Shown: piece after piece, positions 17,487 to 25,773 of the stretch
Numbering within the stretch: position 1 is the first letter of the stretch
How the letters are laid out: each line of letters begins with the position of its first letter
Assembly (NCBI RefSeq): GCF_001424105.1
Contig: NZ_LMQH01000011.1
Coordinates: forward strand, 905,816 to 969,815
Source: Chryseobacterium sp. Leaf394
Lineage (GTDB): Bacteria; Bacteroidota; Bacteroidia; Flavobacteriales; Weeksellaceae
Length of the DNA stretch: 64,000 nucleotides
Direction: 5' to 3'
The notes under the pieces: model-generated
What the model was told of the DNA's origin: nothing
Database searches by the model: none
What the model saw: the letters and a program-made list of their open reading frames with translations, nothing else
Made by a program: the position numbers and the translations under genes

Positions 17487-18413
17487 CTACAAATTTTCCA
17501 GATCTTTCAGTAGATTATTAGGATTGTATTCATATCCTTCCGGCAATTGTGAAATATTGTTAGGAAAATACTCAAAATATAAGGGTGGCAAACCTACCGA
17601 TTTTCTTCTTTTATCAAGATTCTTAATATCTTTGAAATGACTGCAGCCATTTATGTTTCCGATAGTATTGCAAGTATAGATAGAACCTGAATCTATTCTT
17701 TTGTCAAAGTCGTTACTTAAATTATCAAATTCTTCAAAATCGACAAAAAAATCTTTATTCACATTATCTTTTTTAATTTCATTTTCCAGATAAGGCTTGA
17801 AAAAATCCCAGACAAATTTTTGATCATCAGAAATTCCGCGGTGATGCCACAATAAAATCCAACCTCGTTTTTCCCAACCATATTTTTTAGTTAATTCAAT
17901 CAACTGCGTGATATTTGTGGAATCGGTCTTCTTAGCTAATTTATTGAAAAGCTCATCATTTTCTCTCACAAGTTGGTCTCTTGCAATAAGATTTTGAATT
18001 TCCATATATGCTTTAGGATTTTTAAGTGTACGGAAATACTGATTTTCTAAATCGTCATATTGAGCTAAAATATCTTTGAATTCCTCATAATTTTTATAAG
18101 GTTGTAGACTTTTAAATTTTTTAATGTAATCGATAGGAGCTAATTGGTTGGAAACACTTTGAGAAAGCAATTCTTTTGCAGTTTTATTATTATTTAACTT
18201 AAATGCAATTGTGGCAGCGGTGAGATATTCGTAGCTGCTTGGAGTTTTGGGATTGATTTTAATTGCTTCTAAATAATTAGCCAAAGCTTTTTTGTTATTA
18301 TTTTGATGAGCGTAATACTCCGCTAAATAGATTTGCTTTTGTGATTTAAATACATTTTGTGCAGACAGAAAGTTGAATACCAACAGAATCAGTATTATTA
18401 ATTGTTTTTTCAT
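17487..18413 (-). CDS. Exported hypothetical protein, TPR-like N-terminus and DUF6624-like C-terminal half
   Basis: A 308-residue protein with a signal peptide (about 1-18, ending LSAQ). Residues 25-95 look like TPR repeats (YLAEYYAHQNNNKKALANYL). The C-terminal half, with IARDQLVRENDELF and the final KRRKSVGLPPLYFEYF, resembles the DUF6624 family. Function is unknown; the protein is likely periplasmic. It converges on gldG and shares a terminator with it. The DUF assignment is from memory of the motif and is moderate. Confidence 0.75.
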   Translation of the reverse strand: MKKQLIILILLVFNFLSAQNVFKSQKQIYLAEYYAHQNNNKKALANYLEAIKINPKTPSSYEYLTAATIAFKLNNNKTAKELLSQSVSNQLAPIDYIKKFKSLQPYKNYEEFKDILAQYDDLENQYFRTLKNPKAYMEIQNLIARDQLVRENDELFNKLAKKTDSTNITQLIELTKKYGWEKRGWILLWHHRGISDDQKFVWDFFKPYLENEIKKDNVNKDFFVDFEEFDNLSNDFDKRIDSGSIYTCNTIGNINGCSHFKDIKNLDKRRKSVGLPPLYFEYFPNNISQLPEGYEYNPNNLLKDLENL

Positions 18414-18446
18414 TTGTGTTTTGTTTCTTATTTTTAAAATTAACTA

Positions 18447-18875
18447 TTAAACATCCTTTATAAAATCCTCATACTCATAATAAAACCTCTCAAAGCCATC
18501 CATTTTTTCGACAAAAAATTCGAAGGTTTCCTGCCATGTATTTTTATTAAAAACAGAAATGCCTTCTTTTTCTACCCAGATTCTGCTAATGACTTTTCCG
18601 TTTTCCAGAGAGTAGAATTCTTCTTTGTGAAAATCGCCGATGAAATCTTTCAGAATGTCTTCCAGCGACCAGATTTTGTTGTAATAAGCATCCCGGAAGA
18701 CTTCGTCTTTCATTTCGATATCCAGAGAAACCTCCGCCTTTTTCTTGTCGGCGTAGAATTTAAAGGAAAAATCCTTGATTTTGGTATTGTATAGAATCCA
18801 TTTTCTCGGAAAAGATTTCCCGAATGCCGTCCAAAATTCCTTTTTTAACTGCTGTGCTTCTTCTTTACTGAACAT
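18447..18875 (-). CDS. DUF4268 domain protein
   Basis: A 142-residue soluble protein without signal peptide. It starts with FSKEEAQQLKKEFWTAFG and contains the KDFSFKFYADKKKAEVSLDI block typical of DUF4268, a family often seen near or fused to nuclease-like domains. As a stand-alone protein in Bacteroidota its role is unknown to me. It lies 33 bp upstream of the exported hypothetical gene on the same strand, but the two probably have unrelated functions. Confidence 0.8.
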   Translation of the reverse strand: MFSKEEAQQLKKEFWTAFGKSFPRKWILYNTKIKDFSFKFYADKKKAEVSLDIEMKDEVFRDAYYNKIWSLEDILKDFIGDFHKEEFYSLENGKVISRIWVEKEGISVFNKNTWQETFEFFVEKMDGFERFYYEYEDFIKDV

Positions 18876-18896
18876 GGGACAAATTTAGATAAAAAA

Positions 18897-18952
18897 GAGC
18901 CAAGTAAAAAGGTAAAAGAGACATGTAAAATGAGTCAAGTAAGTAGGAAAAC
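18897..18952. repeat. Short repeat with 21- and 14-nt spacing (GAGCCAAG type)
   Basis: GAGCCAAG at 18897, GAGACATG at 18918 and GAGTCAAG at 18932 are spaced 21 and 14 nt, separated by A-rich stretches. A single GAGCCAAG at 14714 precedes the 14749 array, and a 21-nt-spaced pair lies at 35145 and 35166. The opposite orientation (CTTTTTACTTTTGCCTTG-like) is near 19022-19041. Confidence 0.5.
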
Positions 18953-19038
18953 AATTAGATTGTAGAATTCAATTTTCTAACAAAGCTCCCAAAGAATTTT
19001 CGATGTTGCTGCCACACCTGGCTCTTTTTACTTTTGCC

Positions 19039-19070
19039 TTGTTTCTTTAAGAAAACTTTTCCTATTTTTG
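19039..19070 (+). promoter_or_regulatory. Promoter of the Rrf2-type regulator
   Basis: TTG at 19039-19041, 21 nt, then TATTTTTG at 19063-19070 fits the Bacteroidota -33/-7 pattern. The ATG at 19076 lies only 5 nt after the -7 box, so the mRNA would be almost leaderless. Confidence 0.6.
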
Positions 19071-19075
19071 CTGTA

Positions 19076-19483
19076 ATGCTGTCAAAAAAATCTCAATATG
19101 CTTTTAAGGCGCTTTCATATCTCGTAGAAAAGAGAAATGATGGCCCTGTTCTTATTTCGGAAATTGCAGATCATAAGAAAATTCCCTTGAAATTTCTTGA
19201 AAATATTCTGCTGGAACTGAAAAAAGCAGACATCCTCGACAGCAAAAAAGGAAAAGGGGGCGGTTATTTTTTTAAAGAAAATCCTCAAAATGTGAATCTG
19301 GCAAAAATTATTCGTCTGGTAAATGGTCCCATTGCAATGCTTCCCTGTGTAAGCCTGAACTTCTACGAAAAATGTGCAGACTGTAACGAAGATCACTGCA
19401 GTTTACACGATGTTCTGATTGAAGTGAGAGATGCTTCACTTAAAATTTTAGAGGAAAAAACACTTTTAGATTTAATTGACTAA
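19076..19483 (+). CDS. Rrf2-family transcriptional regulator with four-Cys patch
   Basis: A 135-residue protein from the ATG at 19076; an upstream TTG at 19034 would start before the promoter. The winged-helix N-terminus (MLSKKSQYAFKALSYLVEKR, then IPLKFLENILLELKKADILD and the basic-glycine wing KGKGGGY) is typical of Rrf2. Cys91, 100, 103 and 108 follow in the effector region, where relatives such as IscR and NsrR bind an Fe-S cluster. It sits 85 bp upstream of cysH in the same direction, so control of sulfur assimilation, in the manner of CymR, is the likely role. The ligand is unknown. Confidence 0.88.
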   Translation: MLSKKSQYAFKALSYLVEKRNDGPVLISEIADHKKIPLKFLENILLELKKADILDSKKGKGGGYFFKENPQNVNLAKIIRLVNGPIAMLPCVSLNFYEKCADCNEDHCSLHDVLIEVRDASLKILEEKTLLDLID

Positions 19484-19509
19484 ATCTGATTAAATTTAAT
19501 TTTAGAAGT

Positions 19510-19537
19510 CTACTTATTTGGTAGGATAATATTTTTG
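19510..19537 (+). promoter_or_regulatory. cysH promoter with candidate Rrf2 operator
   Basis: TATTTTTG at 19530-19537 is a consensus -7 box 31 nt before the cysH ATG. Just upstream, CTAC (19510-19513) and GTAG (19521-19524) form an inverted repeat with a 7-nt spacer. This places a likely regulator site between -33 and -7. Rrf2-family proteins bind sites of this kind, so the neighbouring gene is the natural candidate. Confidence 0.5.
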
Positions 19538-19568
19538 TTGGATATTTGCGCATATCAAACAGAAAATT

Positions 19569-20261
19569 ATGTTTTCAAAAGAGGATATCAAAACTTTGCA
19601 GCAACTTAATTTGGAGGATGGATTACAGTTTATTTCATCAAAATTCTCCGAAGGAATTGTTTTCTCTACGTCGCTTGGTCAGGAAGATCAGGTAATCACA
19701 GACGCTGTCTTCAGAAATAATTCACCGATAAAAGTTTTCACTTTAGATACCGGACGACTTTTCTACGAACACTACGATTTACTTTCAAAAAACAATTCAC
19801 GTTATCAGAAAAAAACCGAAGTTTATTTCCCGGAATCTTCTGACGTTGAAAAATACATGGTTGAAAAAGGCGTCAATGCTTTTTATCACTCCGTTGAAAA
19901 CAGAAAGCAATGCTGTTTTATCCGAAAAGTAAAACCTCTAAACCGAGCTTTGGAAAATGCCAGAGTCTGGATCACAGGACTTCGTGCTGAACAGTCGGAA
20001 AACCGCGAAAATATGCAGATTCTGGAATGGGATGAGGAACGGAAATTATACAAATACAATCCGCTCATTTCCTGGACGTATCAGGATGTTTTAAATTATC
20101 TTGAACATCACAAGGTTCAGGAACTGTCTCTTCATAAAAAAGGTTTTATCAGTGTAGGCTGTCAGCCATGCACAAGAGCCATCGCAGAAGGCGAAAACCC
20201 GCGGGCAGGACGCTGGTGGTGGGAAACGTCACAAAAAGAATGCGGTCTGCATTCAAATTAA
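19569..20261 (+). CDS. cysH: Assimilatory adenylyl-sulfate (APS) reductase CysH
   Basis: A 230-residue PAPS-reductase-family enzyme that reduces activated sulfate to sulfite with thioredoxin. Cys115-Cys116 in KQCCFIRKVKPL and Cys198/Cys201 in GCQPC are the four ligands of a 4Fe-4S cluster, which marks the APS-using type (EC 1.8.4.10) rather than the cluster-free PAPS type. The catalytic Cys225 is in ECGLH at the C-terminus. The nucleotide loop is FSTSLGQED (32-40). It is followed by cysD after 25 bp and then cysN, giving the sulfate activation and reduction path; no APS kinase (cysC) is visible, consistent with direct APS use. Confidence 0.95.
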   Translation: MFSKEDIKTLQQLNLEDGLQFISSKFSEGIVFSTSLGQEDQVITDAVFRNNSPIKVFTLDTGRLFYEHYDLLSKNNSRYQKKTEVYFPESSDVEKYMVEKGVNAFYHSVENRKQCCFIRKVKPLNRALENARVWITGLRAEQSENRENMQILEWDEERKLYKYNPLISWTYQDVLNYLEHHKVQELSLHKKGFISVGCQPCTRAIAEGENPRAGRWWWETSQKECGLHSN

Positions 20262-20286
20262 TTCAAATTTAATCTTTCAAATCATA

Positions 20287-21195
20287 ATGAGTGATCATAA
20301 ACTAAATTATCTCGAGCAACTTGAGGCGGAAAGCATTTATATCATGCGTGAAATTGCGGCTCAGTTTGAAAAACCTGCTTTGCTTTTCAGCGGTGGAAAA
20401 GATTCAATTACACTGGTTCATTTGGCAAAAAAAGCTTTTGCTCCAATGAAAATTCCTTTTCCATTCGTGCACATTGATACGGGACACAATTTTCCTGAGG
20501 CACTGCAGTTCAGAGATTATTTTGCCGAAAGTCTTGGAGCCGAACTGATCGTAAGAAAAGTGGAAGATACCATCAAAGCTAAAAATTTAACTGAACCAAA
20601 AGGAAAATTTGCTTCAAGAAACTGGTTGCAGACACATACTTTATTAGATACAATTGAAGAATTTCAGTTCGATGCCTGCATCGGCGGAGCGAGAAGAGAT
20701 GAAGAAAAAGCAAGAGCAAAAGAACGTTTTTTCTCGGTCCGTGATGAATTCGGACAGTGGGATCCTAAACTACAGCGTCCTGAATTGTGGAATATTTATA
20801 ACGGTAGAATCAACAAAGGTGAAAACGTGAGAGTTTTCCCAATTTCAAACTGGACTGAATTGGATGTCTGGAATTATATTAAAAAAGAAAATATTCAGCT
20901 GCCATCCATTTACTTTGCCCACAACCGTGATGTGATTGAGTTTGAAGGACAGTTAATTGCCGTCTCAGATTTTATTCAGATTGATGAAAATGATGAGATT
21001 AAAAATAGAAAAGTGCGTTACAGAACCGTCGGAGATATGACCTGTACAGCCGCAGTTGAAAGTTCAGCTGAAACTTTGGATGAAGTGGTAAACGAAATTA
21101 CCGCTTCCCGAATCTCCGAACGCGGCGAGACCCGAATCGACGACAAAGTAACGGAAGCTGCAATGGAAGACAGAAAAAAGGGAGGATATTTTTAG
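20287..21195 (+). CDS. cysD: Sulfate adenylyltransferase subunit CysD
   Basis: The 302-residue ATP-pyrophosphatase-type catalytic subunit of ATP sulfurylase, forming APS from sulfate and ATP. The PP-loop SGGKDSITLVHLA (about 35-47) and the conserved RRDEEKARAKERFFSVRDEFG block are both present. It is cytoplasmic and works with CysN, whose GTP hydrolysis drives the reaction. It lies 25 bp after cysH. A 116-bp gap with an imperfect inverted repeat separates it from cysN. Confidence 0.97.
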   Translation: MSDHKLNYLEQLEAESIYIMREIAAQFEKPALLFSGGKDSITLVHLAKKAFAPMKIPFPFVHIDTGHNFPEALQFRDYFAESLGAELIVRKVEDTIKAKNLTEPKGKFASRNWLQTHTLLDTIEEFQFDACIGGARRDEEKARAKERFFSVRDEFGQWDPKLQRPELWNIYNGRINKGENVRVFPISNWTELDVWNYIKKENIQLPSIYFAHNRDVIEFEGQLIAVSDFIQIDENDEIKNRKVRYRTVGDMTCTAAVESSAETLDEVVNEITASRISERGETRIDDKVTEAAMEDRKKGGYF

Positions 21196-21199
21196 ATGG

Positions 21200-21300
21200 G
21201 TAATGAGCAATGAGTAATAAGCAATCCCAAAATACTGCATATTTGCTCACTGCTTATTATAAACTGCAAATTGTACCGTTCGTATAATTACTCATTACTA
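21200..21300. repeat. Imperfect inverted repeat between cysD and cysN
   Basis: The stretch contains GTAATGAGCAATGAGTAATA near its left end and the related opposite-strand words TTGCTCACTGCTTATTATA and ATTACTCATTACTAAT further right. It could fold as a long weak hairpin in the cysD-cysN message. It looks like a fast-evolving intergenic repeat rather than a terminator, since there is no T-run. Confidence 0.4.
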
Positions 21301-21311
21301 ATAAAATAAAC

Positions 21312-22553
21312 GTGGACATATTAAGATTTATCACCGCAGGGAGTGTAGACGACGGCAAAAGTACGCTGATCGGAAGACTTCTCTACGACAGCAAAAATAT
21401 TCTGATCGACCAGCTTGAAGCGCTGGAGAAACAGTCAAAAAATAAAAACGGAAACGGGGTTGATCTCGCCATTCTCACCGACGGTTTGAGAGCTGAAAGA
21501 GAACAGGGAATTACGATAGATGTAGCTTATAGATATTTTTCGACTCCGAAAAGGAAATTTATTATTGCAGATGCACCGGGACATATTCAATACACCCGAA
21601 ATATGATTACAGGAGCTTCCAATTCGCAATTAATAGTGATTCTGATTGACGCAAGACAAGGCGTGATTGAGCAGACAAGAAGACATTCGATTATCGCTTC
21701 GTTATTAAAAATGAAAAATGTGGTGGTTGCCATCAACAAAATGGATTTGGTGGATTATTCTGAAGAGATTTATAATGACATCAAAGCTCAGTACGAACTG
21801 GTTGCTAAAAAACTAAACCTTGAGAATGTTAGTTATTTTCCAATTTCAGCTTTTCACGGAGATAATATTGTTTCTAAATCTGAGAAAACCGGTTGGTATC
21901 AAGGTTCTACACTTTTAGATTTTCTGGAAAATGTTGAGATTAATCAGAATCAGGAACAGGAAAACCCGAGATTTCAGGTGCAGTACGTGATCCGTCCGCA
22001 AACGGATGAATTGCATGATTACAGAGGTTATGCAGGAGAAGTGATTTCGGGAATTTATAGGAAAGGTGATGAGATTACCGTTCTTCCACAAAATATTCAG
22101 ACCAAAATCTCAAAAATTGAAAATGGCGGAAAAGAAGTAGATTTTGTTTTTACCAATCAGCCTGCGGTGATTCACATTGAAGACGATATTGATATCAGCC
22201 GCGGCGATTTTTTAGTAAAAACCAATCAACAGCCAAGAGTTGAAAACGAACTTGAAGCCGTTGTCTGCTGGCTCGACAAAAAAGAGCTGAACGAGGGAAA
22301 CAAATATTTTATTCAGCACAAAAGCAAAACCCTAAAAGCAGTTATCAAAGAAATTGAATATAAAATTGATGTCAATACACTTGAACAGATGCCCGTAACA
22401 GAAAGCATCAGACTGAATGAAGTTGTAAAAGTGAGATTAAAAACCGCCTCACCTTTGGTTTTCGACAGTTTTGAAGAAAGCAGGTCAACAGGAAATGCCA
22501 TTCTTATTGATGAAACAAGCAATTCAACCGTTGGTGCGGTGATGATTTTATAG
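21312..22553 (+). CDS. cysN: Sulfate adenylyltransferase subunit CysN (GTPase)
   Basis: The 413-residue EF-Tu-like GTPase subunit of ATP sulfurylase. It starts at GTG 21312, with residues 2-6 DILRF directly preceding the G1 motif GSVDDGKSTL. Switch II is DAPGH and G4 is NKMD. Length matches CysN without a fused APS kinase domain, in line with the APS-type CysH upstream. It is downstream of cysD and 21 bp upstream of the TauE/SafE transporter gene. Confidence 0.95.
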   Translation: MDILRFITAGSVDDGKSTLIGRLLYDSKNILIDQLEALEKQSKNKNGNGVDLAILTDGLRAEREQGITIDVAYRYFSTPKRKFIIADAPGHIQYTRNMITGASNSQLIVILIDARQGVIEQTRRHSIIASLLKMKNVVVAINKMDLVDYSEEIYNDIKAQYELVAKKLNLENVSYFPISAFHGDNIVSKSEKTGWYQGSTLLDFLENVEINQNQEQENPRFQVQYVIRPQTDELHDYRGYAGEVISGIYRKGDEITVLPQNIQTKISKIENGGKEVDFVFTNQPAVIHIEDDIDISRGDFLVKTNQQPRVENELEAVVCWLDKKELNEGNKYFIQHKSKTLKAVIKEIEYKIDVNTLEQMPVTESIRLNEVVKVRLKTASPLVFDSFEESRSTGNAILIDETSNSTVGAVMIL

Positions 22554-22574
22554 TTTTTTTAAACACTTGATGAT

Positions 22575-23459
22575 ATGGTAATTTCGCAGAAAATTCAATT
22601 CAGGCTCAATGTCCTTTTGATTACGGTAATCGTTCTAGTCATAGCATTTATTTCAATGTACAGTTTGGGATATTTAGACGAACTTGAAATTATTCTTGCC
22701 AAAGACAATCATATTTTTTACTGGATGCTTCTCGTGGGTGTTTTCGCAGAAGTTGTCGCAGGATCAATGGGAATGGGCTACGGCGTAATTTGTACGACGA
22801 CTCTGTTATTTCTCAATATTCCACCACACATCGTGAGTGCAAGTATTCACTCTGCTGAAAGTTTTACAACGGCAGCCGGAAGTATCAGCCATATTAAACT
22901 GAAAAATGTAAGCAAAAGCCTGGTGAAAAAGCTGGCAATTCCGGCCATTATCGGTGCAATTGTTGGCGCACTGTGTTTAACATACGTTGGCGAATATTAC
23001 TCGAAAATTACCAAAACAGTCATCGCTTTTTATACGCTGTATCTAGGTTTTAAAATTTTGTCTAATGCATTTAAACCAAAACAGAATAAAGCTTTAAAGA
23101 AGAAAACAAATCTTACAAGACTTGGTGTAATCGGTGGTTTTATCGATTCATTTGCAGGTGGAGGCTGGGGTCCTTTGGTAACCGGAACTTTAATTAAAAA
23201 TGCTTTTACGCCGAGATTTGCAGTAGGAAGTTCTACTGTGGCAAAATTTATCCTGACAATTACTGCGGCCATCACCTTCTTTTTTACTTTGGGAATTCAG
23301 CACTGGAATATTATTCTCGGACTTCTCATCGGAGGAATTATCACCGCACCATTTTCCGCAATGCTGACTGCCAAACTTCCAGTAAAAAATATGTTTATCA
23401 TCATCGGAACATTGGTGATTGTCATGAGTTCGGTTACAATTTTTAAATCGGTTTTTTGA
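22575..23459 (+). CDS. TauE/SafE (TSUP) family sulfite/sulfate transporter
   Basis: A 294-residue membrane protein with about eight to nine helices. The glycine-rich motif EVVAGSMGMGYGVICT in the first half and its counterpart GGFIDSFAGGGWGPLVTG in the second half are the twin repeats of the TSUP family. Its position as last gene of the cysH-cysD-cysN run suggests it moves a sulfur oxyanion, such as sulfite export or sulfate uptake. The direction of transport cannot be read from sequence. Confidence 0.87.
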   Translation: MVISQKIQFRLNVLLITVIVLVIAFISMYSLGYLDELEIILAKDNHIFYWMLLVGVFAEVVAGSMGMGYGVICTTTLLFLNIPPHIVSASIHSAESFTTAAGSISHIKLKNVSKSLVKKLAIPAIIGAIVGALCLTYVGEYYSKITKTVIAFYTLYLGFKILSNAFKPKQNKALKKKTNLTRLGVIGGFIDSFAGGGWGPLVTGTLIKNAFTPRFAVGSSTVAKFILTITAAITFFFTLGIQHWNIILGLLIGGIITAPFSAMLTAKLPVKNMFIIIGTLVIVMSSVTIFKSVF

Positions 23460-23683
23460 TTTAAAATTTAAAGCTTAATATTTAAGAGATTTAAATCTAC
23501 TCAGTATTCTTAACTGAGTGAAACGCCTTTGTGCACGAAAAACAAACAGACTAATTTTTAAAAAATATCTTTGCAAACCTTGCGCTAAAAATATTTACAC
23601 TGAATTTTTTTGTGAAAAATTTAGGAGAATCTGAATTTTATTAAAATCAAAAATAATTTACATTTACAGCCTAAAAATAACAC

Positions 23684-23974
23684 ATGAATTTACACATTGT
23701 CGCCCTGTTCAAATTTCAGGAAAACTATCTGATGGAAGCGGTTGAATTGTTTCAAAACCTTGTAAAAGAAACCAGAAAAGAAGAGGGCTGTCTGCAATAC
23801 GATCTCATTGAAGATAACGAAAATAAAGGTACATTTTTCCTTGTTGAACTTTGGGAAACCCGAGAACATCACAACCGACACAACGGGCAGGATCATCTTC
23901 TGAATTTCAGACGTGATGCCTCCAAAATTTTATCTGAAACAGCGCAGGTTTACAAAGGATTTAAGATTTATTAA
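23684..23974 (+). CDS. ABM-domain protein (putative quinol monooxygenase, YgiN-like)
   Basis: A 96-residue dimeric ferredoxin-like alpha+beta barrel protein of the antibiotic biosynthesis monooxygenase family. Characteristic parts are the N-terminal strand LHIVALFKFQENY, the central GCLQYDLIEDNENKGTFFLVE and the helix AxHNRHNGQDHLL-like segment. Members are small cofactor-free oxygenases or quinone-handling proteins. It stands alone, followed by repeats and a terminator shared with the convergent gene. The 224-bp gap before it holds a small inverted repeat, CTCAGT/ACTGAG, near 23500. Confidence 0.85.
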   Translation: MNLHIVALFKFQENYLMEAVELFQNLVKETRKEEGCLQYDLIEDNENKGTFFLVELWETREHHNRHNGQDHLLNFRRDASKILSETAQVYKGFKIY

Positions 23975-24054
23975 GGGCCTGGTAAAAAGTAAAAAGAATC
24001 AAGGGAAAAAATTGTAGGAAAAAGTAAAATTGGTTTTTATAAAGTAATTTTGAT

Positions 24055-24117
24055 AATTATCAATTATCAATTATCAATTATCAATTATCAATCATCAATC
24101 ATCAATCATCAATCATC
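24055..24117. repeat. Nine tandem heptamers (AATTATC x5, AATCATC x4)
   Basis: Five perfect copies of AATTATC (24055-24089) run directly into four perfect copies of AATCATC (24090-24117), in the gap between two convergent genes. This is a simple-sequence tract likely to vary in copy number by slippage. Confidence 0.9.
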
Positions 24118-24143
24118 CAACACCCCACATCCCTCACAAAAAC

Positions 24144-24179
24144 AAAAGGCAGTTTCAGAAATTTTGAGACTGCCTTTTT
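24144..24179. terminator. Bidirectional terminator
   Basis: GGCAGTTTC and GAGACTGCC form a hairpin with one wobble, with AAAA before and TTTTT after. It separates the converging ABM gene and T9SS-cargo gene and can stop both transcripts. Confidence 0.8.
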
Positions 24180-24199
24180 ATTAGAAAAAATAGAAAGTA

Positions 24200-25471
24200 T
24201 TATTTTTTGATAAACTTCGACTTTTGAATTTTTCCGTCCTTAGTTTCAATAAGAATGTAATAAACTCCAGTCTGAAGCGTGCTGATATTGAATCTGTTGT
24301 AGTCTACCGTTCCTGCAGCTACTCTGGTTCCTAAAGCAGAATAGATTTCTACAGATTTTGGAGAATCTTTTCCTACAAACTGTAAAGCTGTGTTTTCTGA
24401 ATTGACTGCAAATTTAATTGCGTCGGTTGATTTTGTAATATCTGAAGTTGCTAATGAACCTAACACATCATAGATTACATCATCCACATAAGCTGCAGCG
24501 TGATTTGTTGCTCCGCTAAATCTCCAGGCAATGTATTGCTTAGTAGAGGTTGGTACATCAAACGTAAGAATTTGAGGTGTAGTTGAACCTGCTGTTAGAG
24601 CTATTGGGCTTCCTAATGATGTAAAAGTTGTCATATCTGTGATACTTGAAACCATTCCTACCTCAATTGTTGCATTTCCTAAAGAATTTGAAGAAATGTT
24701 GGTTGTAAATCTTATTTTCTTACTTCCGTCTGGAGCAACAATCTTTGGAGAAATAAGATACATGTTGGTGTTAGGAGTAGTGTTCGCATAAAACTGAACT
24801 GCATTACTACCGTTGTTCGCAGCAGTATAAACATTGTGAGGAACAGTTGCAATTACTTTATTCCATCCGTTCTGAGGTAGTGAAGCAGGGTTTCCAGGTC
24901 CGGTAAATGCATTAAAATTTTCGTTGATTGTTCCTGCTGGCGGCGTATCATATATTACATCATCAACTAAAACAGCAGCATGCTCCGCACTTCCGATAAA
25001 TTTAAAAGCGATGTATTGTTTAGTAGATGAAGGTACAGTAATGGTAACTGTCTGTTCTGTTGTAGAAGTCACGTTGTATACCGGACTAATTGATGTAAAC
25101 GCAGCAGTTCCTGTAGTTGAGCTTTCAGAAATTAATCCTACCTGTAAAGTTCCTGAACTACCAGTTCCACCTGTTTGAGCGTAAGTAAAGGTTAAAGTCT
25201 TTGTACCATCTGGCGCTACGATCTGTGGACTTACGAGATAACCATCAACTCCTGGATAGAAGAAGCTGTAAAATTGTGCGTACTTATCAGTAGTTCCGTC
25301 AGCATAAACTCTTGGACCTGCAGTTGATACAACTTTTGACCAATTGTTTTGAGGCCATGGTGCGCCTAATCCTGTAGTAAATGACTCAAAAGTTTCGTTG
25401 ATTGTTGCAACCTGTGCATTTGCAGATATTGCAGTGAAAACTAAAGCTCCGAAAAGTAGTTTTAATTTCAT
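24200..25471 (-). CDS. T9SS-secreted adhesin-like protein with two choice-of-anchor J domains
   Basis: A 423-residue exported protein from the ATG at 25469-25471, which starts the signal peptide MKLKLLFGALVFTAISANAQ; a longer frame to 25546 runs through the promoter. Two repeats of about 165 residues follow, each with INE(T/N)F, a W-containing NNW(S/N)KV strand and VDDVIYD. This is the pattern of cleaved-adhesin/choice-of-anchor J lectin-like domains. The last 80 residues are a type IX secretion sorting domain ending ISTLQTGVYYILIETKDGK. It diverges from the haem-uptake operon, and the shared region has Fur-like sites, so iron-controlled surface display is likely. Confidence 0.87.
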   Translation of the reverse strand: MKLKLLFGALVFTAISANAQVATINETFESFTTGLGAPWPQNNWSKVVSTAGPRVYADGTTDKYAQFYSFFYPGVDGYLVSPQIVAPDGTKTLTFTYAQTGGTGSSGTLQVGLISESSTTGTAAFTSISPVYNVTSTTEQTVTITVPSSTKQYIAFKFIGSAEHAAVLVDDVIYDTPPAGTINENFNAFTGPGNPASLPQNGWNKVIATVPHNVYTAANNGSNAVQFYANTTPNTNMYLISPKIVAPDGSKKIRFTTNISSNSLGNATIEVGMVSSITDMTTFTSLGSPIALTAGSTTPQILTFDVPTSTKQYIAWRFSGATNHAAAYVDDVIYDVLGSLATSDITKSTDAIKFAVNSENTALQFVGKDSPKSVEIYSALGTRVAAGTVDYNRFNISTLQTGVYYILIETKDGKIQKSKFIKK

Positions 25472-25483
25472 AACGTTTTTATT

Positions 25484-25535
25484 ATTTAGAATTATTCTAC
25501 AAAAGTAAATATTTATTTTTAAACATTCTAAATAA
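25484..25535 (-). promoter_or_regulatory. Promoter and two Fur-like boxes of the T9SS adhesin gene
   Basis: On the minus strand TACTTTTG (plus 25500-25507) is a consensus -7 box. Downstream of it TAGAAT-T-ATTCTA (25487-25499) is a perfect 6-1-6 inverted repeat. Upstream of it TTATTTTTAAA-C-ATTCTAAATAA (25513-25535) is a longer imperfect one. The form ATTTAGAAT-n-ATTCTAAAT is what I expect for a Bacteroidota Fur-type iron regulator; this is inference from pattern. Confidence 0.55.
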
Positions 25536-25720
25536 AAAGATGACATTTGTCTTGTTTTAATATTAAATCATCCTTATTGCTCCAATTAGAATCTTTCCAA
25601 AGGTGTGTAAAAACCCCCTGCTGTATAAGCTTTAAAGGTAATCGAAATTCCCTACGTTCAGAATAAAAATAAATCTGCAGTAGAAAAGATATGGGAAAAT
25701 GTCATATTTAAATTATCTAT

Positions 25721-25756
25721 TTATTTTTAACTATTCTAAATAAACCATTATATTTG
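25721..25756 (+). promoter_or_regulatory. Promoter and Fur-like box of the haem-uptake operon
   Basis: TATATTTG at 25749-25756 is a perfect -7 box 17 nt before the receptor ATG. Directly upstream at 25721-25743 lies TTATTTTTAAC-T-ATTCTAAATAA, nearly the same sequence as 25513-25535 in the same orientation. The rest of the 302-bp divergent region holds nothing else I can name. Confidence 0.6.
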
Positions 25757-25773
25757 TCAAAATTTTTTTCCAC

